Of a stretch of 64,000 nucleotides of DNA, positions 1-6,961 are shown piece by piece. The DNA is taken from assembly GCF_014648055.1 (NCBI RefSeq), contig NZ_BMQJ01000005.1, forward strand, positions 326,490 through 390,489, in the 5' to 3' direction. Each line of letters begins with the position of its first letter. Position 1 is the stretch's first letter. Below the pieces are notes generated by a model that was not told the origin of the DNA, made no database searches, and saw only the letters and a program-made list of their open reading frames with translations. The stretch is from Streptosporangium pseudovulgare. Lineage in GTDB: Bacteria; Actinomycetota; Actinomycetes; Streptosporangiales; Streptosporangiaceae. A program made the position numbers and the translations under genes.

Positions 1-2080
1 ACGTCTCCACCTCCCCCGCGGGCTCGGTGACCCTCTCCGCCGGGCCGCGCGCGCACGACAGGCCGGTGCCCAGCACCCACGGATCGCCGATCACCATCAG
101 GTAGCGGGCCGGGCCCAGGACCAGATGCTGCGGGACGACCCCCAGGTAGACCGGGGCCACGGGGCGGCCGTAGGGGTCGAGCAGGGTGAGCGTGCCCGCC
201 GCCGCGTCGTGGACGACGGACAGCTCACTGACGGCGAGCGCGTCGCCGCCGTCGGCGAGCGGCAGCTCGCTCGGCCAGGTCAGCGCCGGGATGGTGCCGC
301 AGCAGGCGTGCTGCAGGCCGTTGACGTCCGCGGAGATCACCAGCTCACGCGGCTCGGCCTCGGGGAAGTTCCCGCCGATCCAGGCGCGCAGCCGGCCGGC
401 CAGGCCGTCCGGGCCGTCGAGCACGGTGCGGAACCGGGCCACCAGGCCGCCGGAGCCCGGGTTGATCTGGTTGACCACCAGCCGGTGGTCGCCCCGGCGG
501 AGCGCCTCCGCCGACTCCGCGACGACCTGGTAGGCGACGGCCGCGCTGGGCGGCGCCGAGCTGGGGCCGACCGGCAGCCAGGCCCGCTCGGTGGGGCGTC
601 CCCAGGTCTGCGCGTCGGCGCGGACGGCCGCGTAGAGCCGCCGGGTGAGGTCGGGGGCGCCGGAGACCTCCATGCAGAAGCGCAACGCGTCCGGGCAGCG
701 CCCCCCGGCGCCGTACCGCTCGACGAAGATGTCGACGAGCATGTCGTACAGGTGGCTGCGGAAGATCCTCGGCCGCATGCGCCCGGCCAGCTCGCGCAGG
801 TCGGCGGCGACGCCGTCGCCGAGCGGGGGCACGTCGGCGATCGCCTCGGCGTCGTCGTAGACGGCGAAGCCGGTGCGGTCGGCGGCGACGCCGAGCCGCC
901 CGAGCTCCCGCTCCGCACGGTCGGCCATGGACCCCAGCGCGCTCACCCGGCGGGGTCCGTCGTGATCGGCGAGCTCCACCGCGTCGGTGTGCAGCCGCCG
1001 GAGCGCGTCGGCCACCGTCCCGGCGTACTCGGTGCCGACCCGCCGTACGGCCTCGGCCACGGCGAGCAGCGGCGCCGGGTCCCCGCGCCGCCACGGGGCG
1101 ACGACCCGCAGCATGCCCGCGTCCAGCAGCCGTTGCAGCGCGGCGAAGGGGTCGGCGCCGCCCAGCCGGATCAGATACTCCGCGGCCCCGGCGCGGCCCG
1201 TCCCCGCCAGCGACCGGACGATCTCCCGGTAGACGGTGATGTCGACCATCTCGTCGGTGCGCCAGGCGAAGGCGTCGCCGACCCGGTAGGCCGACACCAG
1301 CGCCCTCGGCTCGCCGTCGATCGTGCGCACCGCCCCGACGGGTTCCAGGTCGAACGCGGTGACCAGCCGTTCGTCCCGCACCAGCGCCTGGAGCCAGGTG
1401 AAGACGTGCGTCTGGGAGAGCGCGGTGTTGCTGCGCCCGCCGCTGGGCCTGCCGGACACGCCGACGCCGGTGAAGGTGGAGAAGGGGCTGGTCTTGCGCG
1501 AGGCCCGGACCGCGTAGGAGAGCACCGAGCGCGCGGTCCTGCCGCCCGGGTGGAAGGCGCCGTCGTCGGCGTGCCTGAGCAGGTCCGCGCTGGCATGGGC
1601 GATGCCGGCCGAGAGCGCGGGGGCGGCGAGGAGGTCGCGCAGCCGCCGTCCGGCGTCGGCGGTCTCCCGCTCGTAGGCGGCGGGCAGCCGGTCGAGCAGG
1701 CGGGCGCGGGCCAGCGCGGCCCCGGCCCACCGGCGGAACAGCTCCGCGTCGTCGCCGGCCAGCGCCTCGGCGATCCGGTCCAGCTCCGCGTCCGCGACCC
1801 GCGGCGGCCTGTCGCCGCGGGTGGCCCGCCTGACCTTCAGCACGGTACGGCGCAGCCCCGGATCATGGTCGAGCAGCGGGACCAGCCGGTACAGGGCGTC
1901 GCTGACCAGGTCCGCCGTCTCGGCGAGGAACGCCTCGTGTCCGGCGATCCGGTCGAGCAGCCGGCCGGTCTCGGCCAGGCCGACGCCCGCCGCGCCGGCC
2001 GGAAGCCCGCACACGCGGTCCACCCGCAGGTCGGAGAGCTCGGCACCGGCCGCGACGGGGGCCGGCAGGGTCAGCGTCAT
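1..2080 (-). CDS. LanB-type peptide dehydratase (partial, runs off left edge)
   Basis: The reading frame is open from an ATG at 2080 to the window edge, giving 693 residues without a stop. It matches the N-terminal glutamylation domain of class I lantibiotic/thiopeptide dehydratases, which use glutamyl-tRNA to dehydrate Ser and Thr in a precursor peptide. Visible hallmarks are RKTSPFSTFTGVG at about residues 195-207, MRPRIFRSHLYDMLVD near residue 435, and NQINPGSGGLVARF near residue 535. The start overlaps the stop of the upstream metallopeptidase gene by 4 nt (ATGA), so the two are translationally coupled. Full LanB proteins are about 1000 residues, while split thiopeptide types stop near 700-800. 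The window cannot show which form this is. It would install dehydroalanine/dehydrobutyrine in the Ser/Thr-rich precursors encoded just upstream. Confidence 0.88.
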   Translation of the reverse strand, partial: MTLTLPAPVAAGAELSDLRVDRVCGLPAGAAGVGLAETGRLLDRIAGHEAFLAETADLVSDALYRLVPLLDHDPGLRRTVLKVRRATRGDRPPRVADAELDRIAEALAGDDAELFRRWAGAALARARLLDRLPAAYERETADAGRRLRDLLAAPALSAGIAHASADLLRHADDGAFHPGGRTARSVLSYAVRASRKTSPFSTFTGVGVSGRPSGGRSNTALSQTHVFTWLQALVRDERLVTAFDLEPVGAVRTIDGEPRALVSAYRVGDAFAWRTDEMVDITVYREIVRSLAGTGRAGAAEYLIRLGGADPFAALQRLLDAGMLRVVAPWRRGDPAPLLAVAEAVRRVGTEYAGTVADALRRLHTDAVELADHDGPRRVSALGSMADRAERELGRLGVAADRTGFAVYDDAEAIADVPPLGDGVAADLRELAGRMRPRIFRSHLYDMLVDIFVERYGAGGRCPDALRFCMEVSGAPDLTRRLYAAVRADAQTWGRPTERAWLPVGPSSAPPSAAVAYQVVAESAEALRRGDHRLVVNQINPGSGGLVARFRTVLDGPDGLAGRLRAWIGGNFPEAEPRELVISADVNGLQHACCGTIPALTWPSELPLADGGDALAVSELSVVHDAAAGTLTLLDPYGRPVAPVYLGVVPQHLVLGPARYLMVIGDPWVLGTGLSCARGPAERVTEPAGEVET

Positions 2081-3219
2081 CGGAAGAACCCTCCGATCAT
2101 GGTCCACAGGTTGTTGAGGACGAGGACGGCGAGGCCGGCCGCGTAGGCGAGGCACAGACCGCCGAAGAGCAGGTAGCCCGCCTTCCGCCAGGCGCCCAGC
2201 GCGCGCATGCCCGACGGGAGGGGACCGCGCAGCACCACGTGTGTGAGGTAGGCGAACGCCCGGCCACGCAGGTTGACCGCGCCGACGGCCGCCGTGACCG
2301 CGTGGTAACCGTCGGAGGGCAGCAGGGGGTTGAGGTTGACGAGGGTGAGCATTCCCTGCAGGACGAGCAGCACGTAGGCGATGTCGCCGGCCTGCCCGGG
2401 AGCGGTGAGCGCGATCACGCCGGTGACCCCGAACCACAGCTGGTCGCTGAACGGCCCGGCGAGCGCGATCATCACCCGCCCGCCCCTGCTCCTGATCCGG
2501 TAGGCGTCGGTCCGGTCGACGTAGGCGACCGGCATGAAGTAGAGCATCAGCCCCACCCCGGCCTCCCTGATCGGGGCGCGGAGGTACTGGCAGGCGAGCG
2601 CGTGCGCGGTCTCGTGACAGATGATCTGGACGACGAGGATCGGCAGGGCCACCCACCACAGCGCCGGATAACCGTGACCGGCGGGGTGGGTGAGCGCGTA
2701 GCCGCCGGTCAGCAGGCCGGCGAGCACCACGGCCAGCACGGCGCCGGTCAGCGCCCGCGCCGGGACGCGGCGCAGCACGGCGGCCACCGGCTCCAGGACG
2801 TGTTCGACCCGGCCGGTCAGCCGGAGCCTGGGCATGTGCTCACGCAGTGAGAAGCTCAGGATCCTGGCCCTGCGGTCCGGTTCCCGCGGCTCGACGGTGA
2901 GCACGCCCGCCTGGCGCAGGTCCGCCAGGAATGCGTCGACGCGCTCGCGGAGGTCCTCGCGCTCGCCGGCCAGCCCGGCGGTGATGACCGCGCCGGTCCT
3001 GCTGCCGTCGAGCAGGTCGAGCACCCGCACCCCGGCCCGGGTGAGCGCGACGTACCGCCCGGTGGCCGGGTTGAACAGCAGCGGCCGGTCGTCGATGCCG
3101 GTGATGACCTCGACGCCCGGCCGGAGTCGGAGGGGGACGGCGTTCATCCAGTCGGTGTCCGCCGCGGCCGTGTCCGGCGCTGCGGTTCCGGCGGAGTTAT
3201 GCTGGGTGGCGGATCGCAT
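2077..3219 (-). CDS. PqqD-like domain fused to M50 (site-2 protease-like) membrane metallopeptidase
   Basis: This 380-residue protein has an N-terminal PqqD-like winged-helix segment (about residues 30-110, with RPLLFNPATGRYVALT and an AGVL end), the fold RiPP enzymes use to hold leader peptides. It is followed by several membrane segments. The zinc motif HETAH lies at residues 202-206, and NPLLPSDGYH at about 297-306 resembles the M50 third-ligand motif. It therefore looks like an intramembrane protease tied to peptide maturation. Removing leaders or exporting the product at the membrane is the likely role, but this is inference. The ATG at 3219 is chosen over an upstream in-frame start because AGAAAGG lies about 6 nt before it. 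A strong hairpin separates it from the precursor genes, and its stop overlaps the LanB start. Confidence 0.8.
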   Translation of the reverse strand: MRSATQHNSAGTAAPDTAAADTDWMNAVPLRLRPGVEVITGIDDRPLLFNPATGRYVALTRAGVRVLDLLDGSRTGAVITAGLAGEREDLRERVDAFLADLRQAGVLTVEPREPDRRARILSFSLREHMPRLRLTGRVEHVLEPVAAVLRRVPARALTGAVLAVVLAGLLTGGYALTHPAGHGYPALWWVALPILVVQIICHETAHALACQYLRAPIREAGVGLMLYFMPVAYVDRTDAYRIRSRGGRVMIALAGPFSDQLWFGVTGVIALTAPGQAGDIAYVLLVLQGMLTLVNLNPLLPSDGYHAVTAAVGAVNLRGRAFAYLTHVVLRGPLPSGMRALGAWRKAGYLLFGGLCLAYAAGLAVLVLNNLWTMIGGFFR

Positions 3220-3299
3220 GGTGCGCCTTTCTGGTCTTCGCGTCGAGGGTGCTGCCTTCACACTCGACGCGTGTGGGATCTGAGCCGGCCGCCTGCGTG

Positions 3300-3335
3300 G
3301 CGGTGCCGGGACCCTCCCGTGGGTCCCGGCACCGC
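3300..3335 (-). terminator. 15-bp hairpin after the precursor cassette
   Basis: A perfect 15-bp inverted repeat (arms 3300-3314 and 3321-3335, 6-nt loop) sits directly 3' of the last precursor gene and before the metallopeptidase gene. It has no T-tract, as is usual for actinobacterial terminators. It probably gives partial termination, or stabilises the precursor mRNA 3' end so that substrate outnumbers enzymes. Confidence 0.7.
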
Positions 3336-3338
3336 GCG

Positions 3339-3545
3339 TCAGCCGCCGCTGCTGGAGAACGATGAGCCGGTGCTGGCCGACGACGTCGGGCAGCTGGCGG
3401 TGCCGCCGGTGAAGGCGGTCCCGGCGGTGGTGAAGCCGGCCGAGGTGACCTCGCCGAGCTCCTCGGCGCCCACCTCCTCGGCGGCCAGGTCGATCCGGTC
3501 GTCGCTCCGGGCGTCGTCGCTGCGGGTGTCCTCGCGGTCGGTCAT
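3339..3545 (-). CDS. RiPP precursor peptide 2 (68 aa)
   Basis: This 68-residue peptide has an acidic leader and a core rich in Ser, Thr and Gly. The leader contains RIDLAAEEVGAEELGEVTSA and the C-terminal core contains TASCPTSSASTGSSFSSSGG. The only Cys lies in the Ser-Cys-Pro motif shared by four of the five precursors. The ATG at 3545 has GAAAGG about 8 nt upstream; a longer in-frame start at 3581 would add 12 basic residues unlike the other leaders and is rejected. It is nearly a twin of the neighbouring precursor, and the two differ mainly by a short leader insertion (DTRSDDARS region) and a few core residues. That points to a recent tandem duplication. It is the likely substrate of the YcaO, SagB and LanB enzymes. 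Confidence 0.85.
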   Translation of the reverse strand: MTDREDTRSDDARSDDRIDLAAEEVGAEELGEVTSAGFTTAGTAFTGGTASCPTSSASTGSSFSSSGG

Positions 3546-3569
3546 CTTCGGTGCCTTTCGTGGTCGCGG

Positions 3570-3614
3570 GCCGGACGCCACGGGAGCGCTGCCTTCGTTC
3601 CCGGGGCGTCCGGC
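3570..3614 (-). other. Intercistronic hairpin between precursor genes
   Basis: A 10-bp inverted repeat (arms 3570-3579, GCCGGACGCC, and 3605-3614) lies in the 93-nt gap between precursor 3 and precursor 2. It could stabilise the upstream message or tune the expression ratio of the two peptides. Function is inferred from position only. Confidence 0.4.
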
Positions 3615-3638
3615 GCGGTGCTCTTCCGGTGAGGTGCT

Positions 3639-3827
3639 TCAGTTACCGCTGCTGGAGAAGGACGACGCCGTGCTGGCCGAGGAGCCCGGGCAGCTGGCGG
3701 TGCCGCCGGTGAAGGCGGTGTTGAGGGTGGTGAAGCCGGCCGAGGTGACCTCGCCGAGCTCCTCGGCGCCCACCTCCTCGGCGGCCAGGTCGATCCGGTC
3801 GTCGCGGTCGTCGTTGTGGTCGGTCAT
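3639..3827 (-). CDS. RiPP precursor peptide 3 (62 aa)
   Basis: This is a 62-residue precursor. Its leader shares the stretch RIDLAAEEVGAEELGEVTSA with precursor 2, and the core contains TASCPGSSASTASSFSSSGN. The ATG at 3827 follows GGGAGAGACAG, a usable ribosome site. Leader conservation with precursor 2 is complete over about 25 residues, while core positions vary. This is the pattern expected when one set of modifying enzymes reads a common leader and tolerates core changes. The core has one Cys and many Ser/Thr, suiting one thiazole, several oxazoles and/or dehydrated residues; the actual modification pattern cannot be read from sequence. Confidence 0.85.
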   Translation of the reverse strand: MTDHNDDRDDRIDLAAEEVGAEELGEVTSAGFTTLNTAFTGGTASCPGSSASTASSFSSSGN

Positions 3828-3853
3828 CTGTCTCTCCCTTTCTCCCGCCCGGG

Positions 3854-3901
3854 GGTTCTCCCGGTCGGAGGTTCTTCCGGCCGAGGGTTCTCTCAGCCGA
3901 A
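3854..3901 (+). repeat. Three imperfect 16-bp tandem repeats
   Basis: Units at 3854-3869, 3870-3885 and 3886-3901 follow the pattern GGTTCT-CC-GG-CGA with a few differences. The array covers the stop codon of precursor 4 and the 5' leader of precursor 3. It may be a slippage product or a recombination trace of precursor-gene duplication. Confidence 0.6.
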
Positions 3902-4063
3902 GGACGAGGCGCTGGAGGCGCTGGAGGTGGTGGACACGGGGCAGGAGGCCGAGCCGGCGCAGCCCGCGCTGCTCCAGGTGCCCAGCAGGTTGGTGTCGGC
4001 GAGTTCCTCGGCGGAGAGCTCCTCGGGCTCCTCCGCGTAGAGGTCGATGTCCTTGTCGGCCAT
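3893..4063 (-). CDS. RiPP precursor peptide 4 (56 aa, two Cys)
   Basis: Translating from the ATG at 4063 to TGA at 3893 gives 56 residues, in a frame too short for most gene callers. It begins MADKDIDLYAEEPEELSAEE and its core runs through SSAGCAGSASCPVSTTSSAS to end SSFG. The leader motif DLYAEE and core motif SASCP match the other precursors, and the ribosome site AGGAAGAAGCCCC precedes the start. It is the only one of the five with a second Cys (AGCAG), so its product could carry two thiazoles. It lacks the long acidic N-terminus of precursors 2 and 3 and is closer to precursor 1 in leader style. Confidence 0.83.
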   Translation of the reverse strand: MADKDIDLYAEEPEELSAEELADTNLLGTWSSAGCAGSASCPVSTTSSASSASSFG

Positions 4064-4137
4064 GGGGCTTCTTCCTTTCGATGGGGGGTGCCTGGTCTGC
4101 CGAGGATCGTCGGGGGGACATGGCAGCGCAGGATGGG

Positions 4138-4245
4138 TCAGGCCGTGCTCGCGGTGCTCAGGGAGCCCAGCAGCGTGGTCTCGTTGAGCTGGTACAGGTA
4201 GAGCTCGTCGTCGCCGATCTCCTCGGCGAAGAGGTCCATGTCCAC
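4138..4245 (-). CDS. RiPP precursor-like peptide 5 (35 aa, no Cys)
   Basis: This is a very short frame of 35 residues. It starts MDMDLFAEEIGDDELYLYQL and ends TTLLGSLSTASTA. The leader motif DLFAEE and the junction LLGSLSTAST closely resemble LGSISTASST in precursor 1, but the peptide ends where the Ser-Cys-Pro core would begin. It is either a degenerate precursor truncated by a stop or a deliberately short, Cys-less substrate. GTG at 4245 is preferred because GAGGAG lies about 9 nt upstream; the ATG at 4239 would be too far from it. Codon use and position in the cassette support translation. Confidence 0.65.
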   Translation of the reverse strand: MDMDLFAEEIGDDELYLYQLNETTLLGSLSTASTA

Positions 4246-4295
4246 TTCCGTCGTCTCCTCAGCGGTCTAGCGGTTCATCCGGTGGTCGCGGTCCG

Positions 4296-4475
4296 TCACC
4301 CGTAGGTGCTGGCGGTGGTCGCGGTGCTGGCCGAGCTGACCGGGCAGGAGGCGGAGCTGGTCGAGGAGGCCGTGCTGATGGAGCCGAGGGCGGCCTCGCC
4401 GGGGAGGTCGTCCACCTGCAGTTCGGCCAGGTCCTCGGCGTAGAGGTCGACCGACTCTTCCTTGTCGTGGGCCAT
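4296..4475 (-). CDS. RiPP precursor peptide 1 (59 aa)
   Basis: Starting at the ATG at 4475 (preceded by AAAGGAGTGGGCAC), the frame encodes 59 residues. The leader begins MAHDKEESVDLYAEDLAELQ and continues to DDLPGEAALGS, a leader end reminiscent of thiopeptide precursors. The core contains STASSTSSASCPVSSASTAT and ends ASTYG. It has one Cys in the shared Ser-Cys-Pro motif and at least fifteen Ser/Thr residues. It is the first precursor in the transcription direction, 60 nt after the SagB-type dehydrogenase gene and directly after a hairpin. Confidence 0.85.
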   Translation of the reverse strand: MAHDKEESVDLYAEDLAELQVDDLPGEAALGSISTASSTSSASCPVSSASTATTASTYG

Positions 4476-4508
4476 GTGCCCACTCCTTTCCGTGGTGTTT
4501 CCGGTTTC

Positions 4509-4530
4509 CCGTACGGCGGGCGCCGTACGG
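4509..4530 (-). terminator. Hairpin between dehydrogenase and first precursor
   Basis: Nine-bp arms CCGTACGGC (4509-4517) and GCCGTACGG (4522-4530) enclose a 4-nt loop. The hairpin lies 6 nt past the dehydrogenase stop and 34 nt before precursor 1. It may attenuate read-through or mark a processed 5' end for the precursor message. Confidence 0.5.
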
Positions 4531-4535
4531 AGGTC

Positions 4536-5267
4536 TCAGTGGCGCGGGTAGCCCAGGGAGACGGCGAAGAGCTGCCGGTTGCGGTAGCCGTCCAGGTCCA
4601 CCAGCGGGCGCAGGCCCGACTGCAGGAAACCCGCGAAGACGCTGCCCGTCAGCCCGTACGCGGCGGCCTGGATCATGGCCGCGTACGCGAAGCCGGCGGC
4701 CCTCGCCATCAGCGATCGGTGGCCGTGGGCGCCGTGCCGGTCCAGCGCGGCGGACAGCGACCCGGTGACCGCCAGGATGACGGGGCTGGCCGCGTACTCG
4801 ATCTGCAGCACCATCTCCTCGGCGGCCCGGCCGTCGGCGAGCCCGGCGAGCGGCACCAGGCGGGCGCCGTCCTCGTCGGCCCGGTAGACGGCCGGCCGCA
4901 GCCCGTCGATCCCGCGGGCGGCGACGAGCACGCCGAGCCGGTGACCGGCGGCGCAGTCGTCGGGCCAGCCCTCCCTGTCCAGCCGGAAGGCCGTGGCGAG
5001 GCTCGCCGCCACCACGCCGGCCGGGACCGCCTCGTCGGCGTAGTCGCGGATCGACACGCGGTTCCTGAGGATCTCCTCCAGCGGCCTGGCCGTCGGCGGG
5101 GCCGGGGCCGTCCGGACCTCGGGGAGGTCCGGCCCGGCCTCCCTCGGGCCTGCCGGGCGGATCCGGCCCGGCCCGGGACGCGGCCCCCGCCGCACGTCCT
5201 CGGCCGTCAGCCGGCTCTGCTCACGCAGCAGGGTGAAGAGCGTCATGTGGTCGCGCAGGGCGGTCAT
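4536..5267 (-). CDS. SagB-type nitroreductase-family azoline dehydrogenase
   Basis: The 243-residue protein has nitroreductase/SagB features: LEEILRNRVSIRDYADEAVP (about residues 63-82), an FMN-type RxSxR entry motif, and the central helix region LMARAAGFAYAAMIQAAAYG with the following LQSGLRPLVDLDGY segment. Enzymes of this family use FMN to oxidise azolines to azoles in peptides made by YcaO cyclodehydratases. The start overlaps the stop of the upstream fusion gene by 4 nt (ATGA). A second SagB-like domain sits at the C-terminus of that upstream protein, so the cluster carries two. One may be inactive or scaffold-like, or each may serve different ring positions. Confidence 0.8.
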   Translation of the reverse strand: MTALRDHMTLFTLLREQSRLTAEDVRRGPRPGPGRIRPAGPREAGPDLPEVRTAPAPPTARPLEEILRNRVSIRDYADEAVPAGVVAASLATAFRLDREGWPDDCAAGHRLGVLVAARGIDGLRPAVYRADEDGARLVPLAGLADGRAAEEMVLQIEYAASPVILAVTGSLSAALDRHGAHGHRSLMARAAGFAYAAMIQAAAYGLTGSVFAGFLQSGLRPLVDLDGYRNRQLFAVSLGYPRH

Positions 5268-6961
5268 CGGGTCTCCTTCATCGTCGGGTTGACCGCGAGG
5301 ACCGCGGTGATCGGCTCCGCGTCCGGGTCGACGGAGAGGAGGCCGGCGAGCGCGGTGTCGTCCCAGTACGGCACCACGCGGGTGGCGATGCCCCGCTCGG
5401 CCGCGACCAGCCGAAGCTGGGTGAGGGCGACGCCCGCGTCGAGGTGGACGACGCGCCAGGCGAAGGTGGCGTACTTCGACGCCACCCGGTCGAGGGCTCC
5501 GGTGATCACGACGACGGCCTCGGCGTCGGGTAGGCCCGCGATCTCCGCGTAGGGGTCGGCCCAGGTCAGGTCGGCGAGACGGTGGACGTCGGCGCGGTAG
5601 CCGTACACCGCGGGGTCGAGGCCGGCGACGTCCCGGGCGATCACGTGGAGCTGGGCCGAGCCGAGGTTTCCGCCGGTCGGCGCCCAGCGCTGGATCTTGC
5701 GGGAGGTGACCGTCCCGCCGTCCCCGCCGCCCTCACCCCCGCCGTCGCGCAGCCCGGCGGCCCGGCGCAGCAGGGCGCCCAGGCCGGCCGCGTCCAACCG
5801 GCGCGGCGCGGTGACCTCCGAGCTCCGCGGGACGGGGCCGGTCCGGTCCTGCTCGGGCCGGTCGGGCAGCGGGACGTGGGACGCCGACGGCCAGCGCTTG
5901 CACTCGACCTGGAGCGCGATGTTCCCCGGCCGGTAGTGCACCTGGTGGTCGCGCGGGTTGGTGAGGCTGCGGGGCGGGAAGGCGACCGACTCCTCGTAGC
6001 CGAGGGCCACCGGGACCTCGGGTTCCGGCGGGCCGTCGCCGTCGCAGCGGGGACAGCCGGGCAGCGCCGCCAGCGGGTAGGTGCGCTGGTGCCAGGCGGC
6101 CAGGTCGGTGCGGACCAGGCCGCGCAGCGCGTGGGTGGAACCCACCCTGCTCAGCAGCGCGACCGTGTCGGCGGCGACGAGCGCGGCGGCCATGCCGGCG
6201 GCGAGGTCCGGATCCAGGTCCGCCGGCTCCGGCACCTCGTCCGCCTCTCCCCCGTCCCGCTGGGCGGTCACGCACGCCACGCAGGCGGTGAAGGAGGTGT
6301 CGGTGTACGGCCCCAGCCAGACGACCCCGCCGTCCACCCGCAGGGGCAGGACGGGAACGCCCGGGTCCGCGGGGCCGTCATCGGCCAGGATGAGCAGGTC
6401 CGTCCGGCCGGGATCGCCGTCCCAGCGCGTCACGGCGCCGATGCCGCCCGCCAGGAGCGCCCGCCGCAGGGCGGCCGCGAGCCGGGGGTCGGCGACGGCG
6501 AGCGCGACCCGGGCGGCGGCGAGCCTGCGCACCGCCTCTCCCCCGGAGACGTTGACCCGGCTCGCGTCGATCGACCTGGTGAGGAAGACCGCGCTCGGCT
6601 CGGGCGTCCCCTCCGGCGTCCCCGGCCCTGCGGCGTCCTCCAGGACGCCGCAGGTGTAGAGCATGGACAGGGCCTGGTGCAGGTGCGCCGGCGACAGTTC
6701 CAGGTCCGCGGCCAGCCCGGCCGGCTCCCTGCGGCCGTCCAGCTCGGGCAGCAGGCGGGGGATCAGCGTCCGGGCGGCGGTGCCGCGCAGGACCTGCCGG
6801 GTGGGGGTGCCCTCGATCAGCAGGCCGTCGGGCAGCGGGAGGGTCACCAGGCCGGGGACCAGGCGGGGGCGCCGGGGCATGCGGAACTGGGGGTCGTTGG
6901 CCACCGCGTGGCTCATCGCCTCCGCGGGGACCAGGCTCGGCTTGGTCATGTCTCGTCCCAT
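5264..6961 (-). CDS. Leader-binding/ThiF-like protein fused to a SagB-type dehydrogenase
   Basis: This 565-residue protein has an N-terminal RRE/PqqD-like region (about 25-110: LPDGLLIEGTPTRQVLRG to LYTCGVLED). A central E1/ThiF-like region follows, with two cysteine pairs (CVAC near 240 and CPRC near 315) that probably bind zinc. The C-terminal nitroreductase-like part (from about 400) contains RWAPTGGNLGSAQLHVIARD and HLDAGVALTQLRLVAAERG. It would present the leader peptide to the YcaO enzyme and oxidise azolines. A low-complexity GGGEGGGDGG linker precedes the last domain. The ATG at 6961 is coupled to the upstream stop (TGATG); an alternative ATG at 6949 has GGGACGAG in front. Domain assignment is by motif and order, without a profile search. 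Confidence 0.75.
   Translation of the reverse strand: MGRDMTKPSLVPAEAMSHAVANDPQFRMPRRPRLVPGLVTLPLPDGLLIEGTPTRQVLRGTAARTLIPRLLPELDGRREPAGLAADLELSPAHLHQALSMLYTCGVLEDAAGPGTPEGTPEPSAVFLTRSIDASRVNVSGGEAVRRLAAARVALAVADPRLAAALRRALLAGGIGAVTRWDGDPGRTDLLILADDGPADPGVPVLPLRVDGGVVWLGPYTDTSFTACVACVTAQRDGGEADEVPEPADLDPDLAAGMAAALVAADTVALLSRVGSTHALRGLVRTDLAAWHQRTYPLAALPGCPRCDGDGPPEPEVPVALGYEESVAFPPRSLTNPRDHQVHYRPGNIALQVECKRWPSASHVPLPDRPEQDRTGPVPRSSEVTAPRRLDAAGLGALLRRAAGLRDGGGEGGGDGGTVTSRKIQRWAPTGGNLGSAQLHVIARDVAGLDPAVYGYRADVHRLADLTWADPYAEIAGLPDAEAVVVITGALDRVASKYATFAWRVVHLDAGVALTQLRLVAAERGIATRVVPYWDDTALAGLLSVDPDAEPITAVLAVNPTMKETR

Noticed and set aside
125..2146. 673-codon plus-strand frame opposite the LanB gene
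   Set aside because: Composition is Arg/Gly/Ala/Pro/Val-biased as in antisense shadows of high-GC genes, and the minus frame has clear LanB motifs.
4259..4483. 74-codon frame overlapping precursor 1
   Set aside because: Out-of-frame Pro/Arg-rich translation; the frame from 4475 has the leader and core shared by the other precursors.
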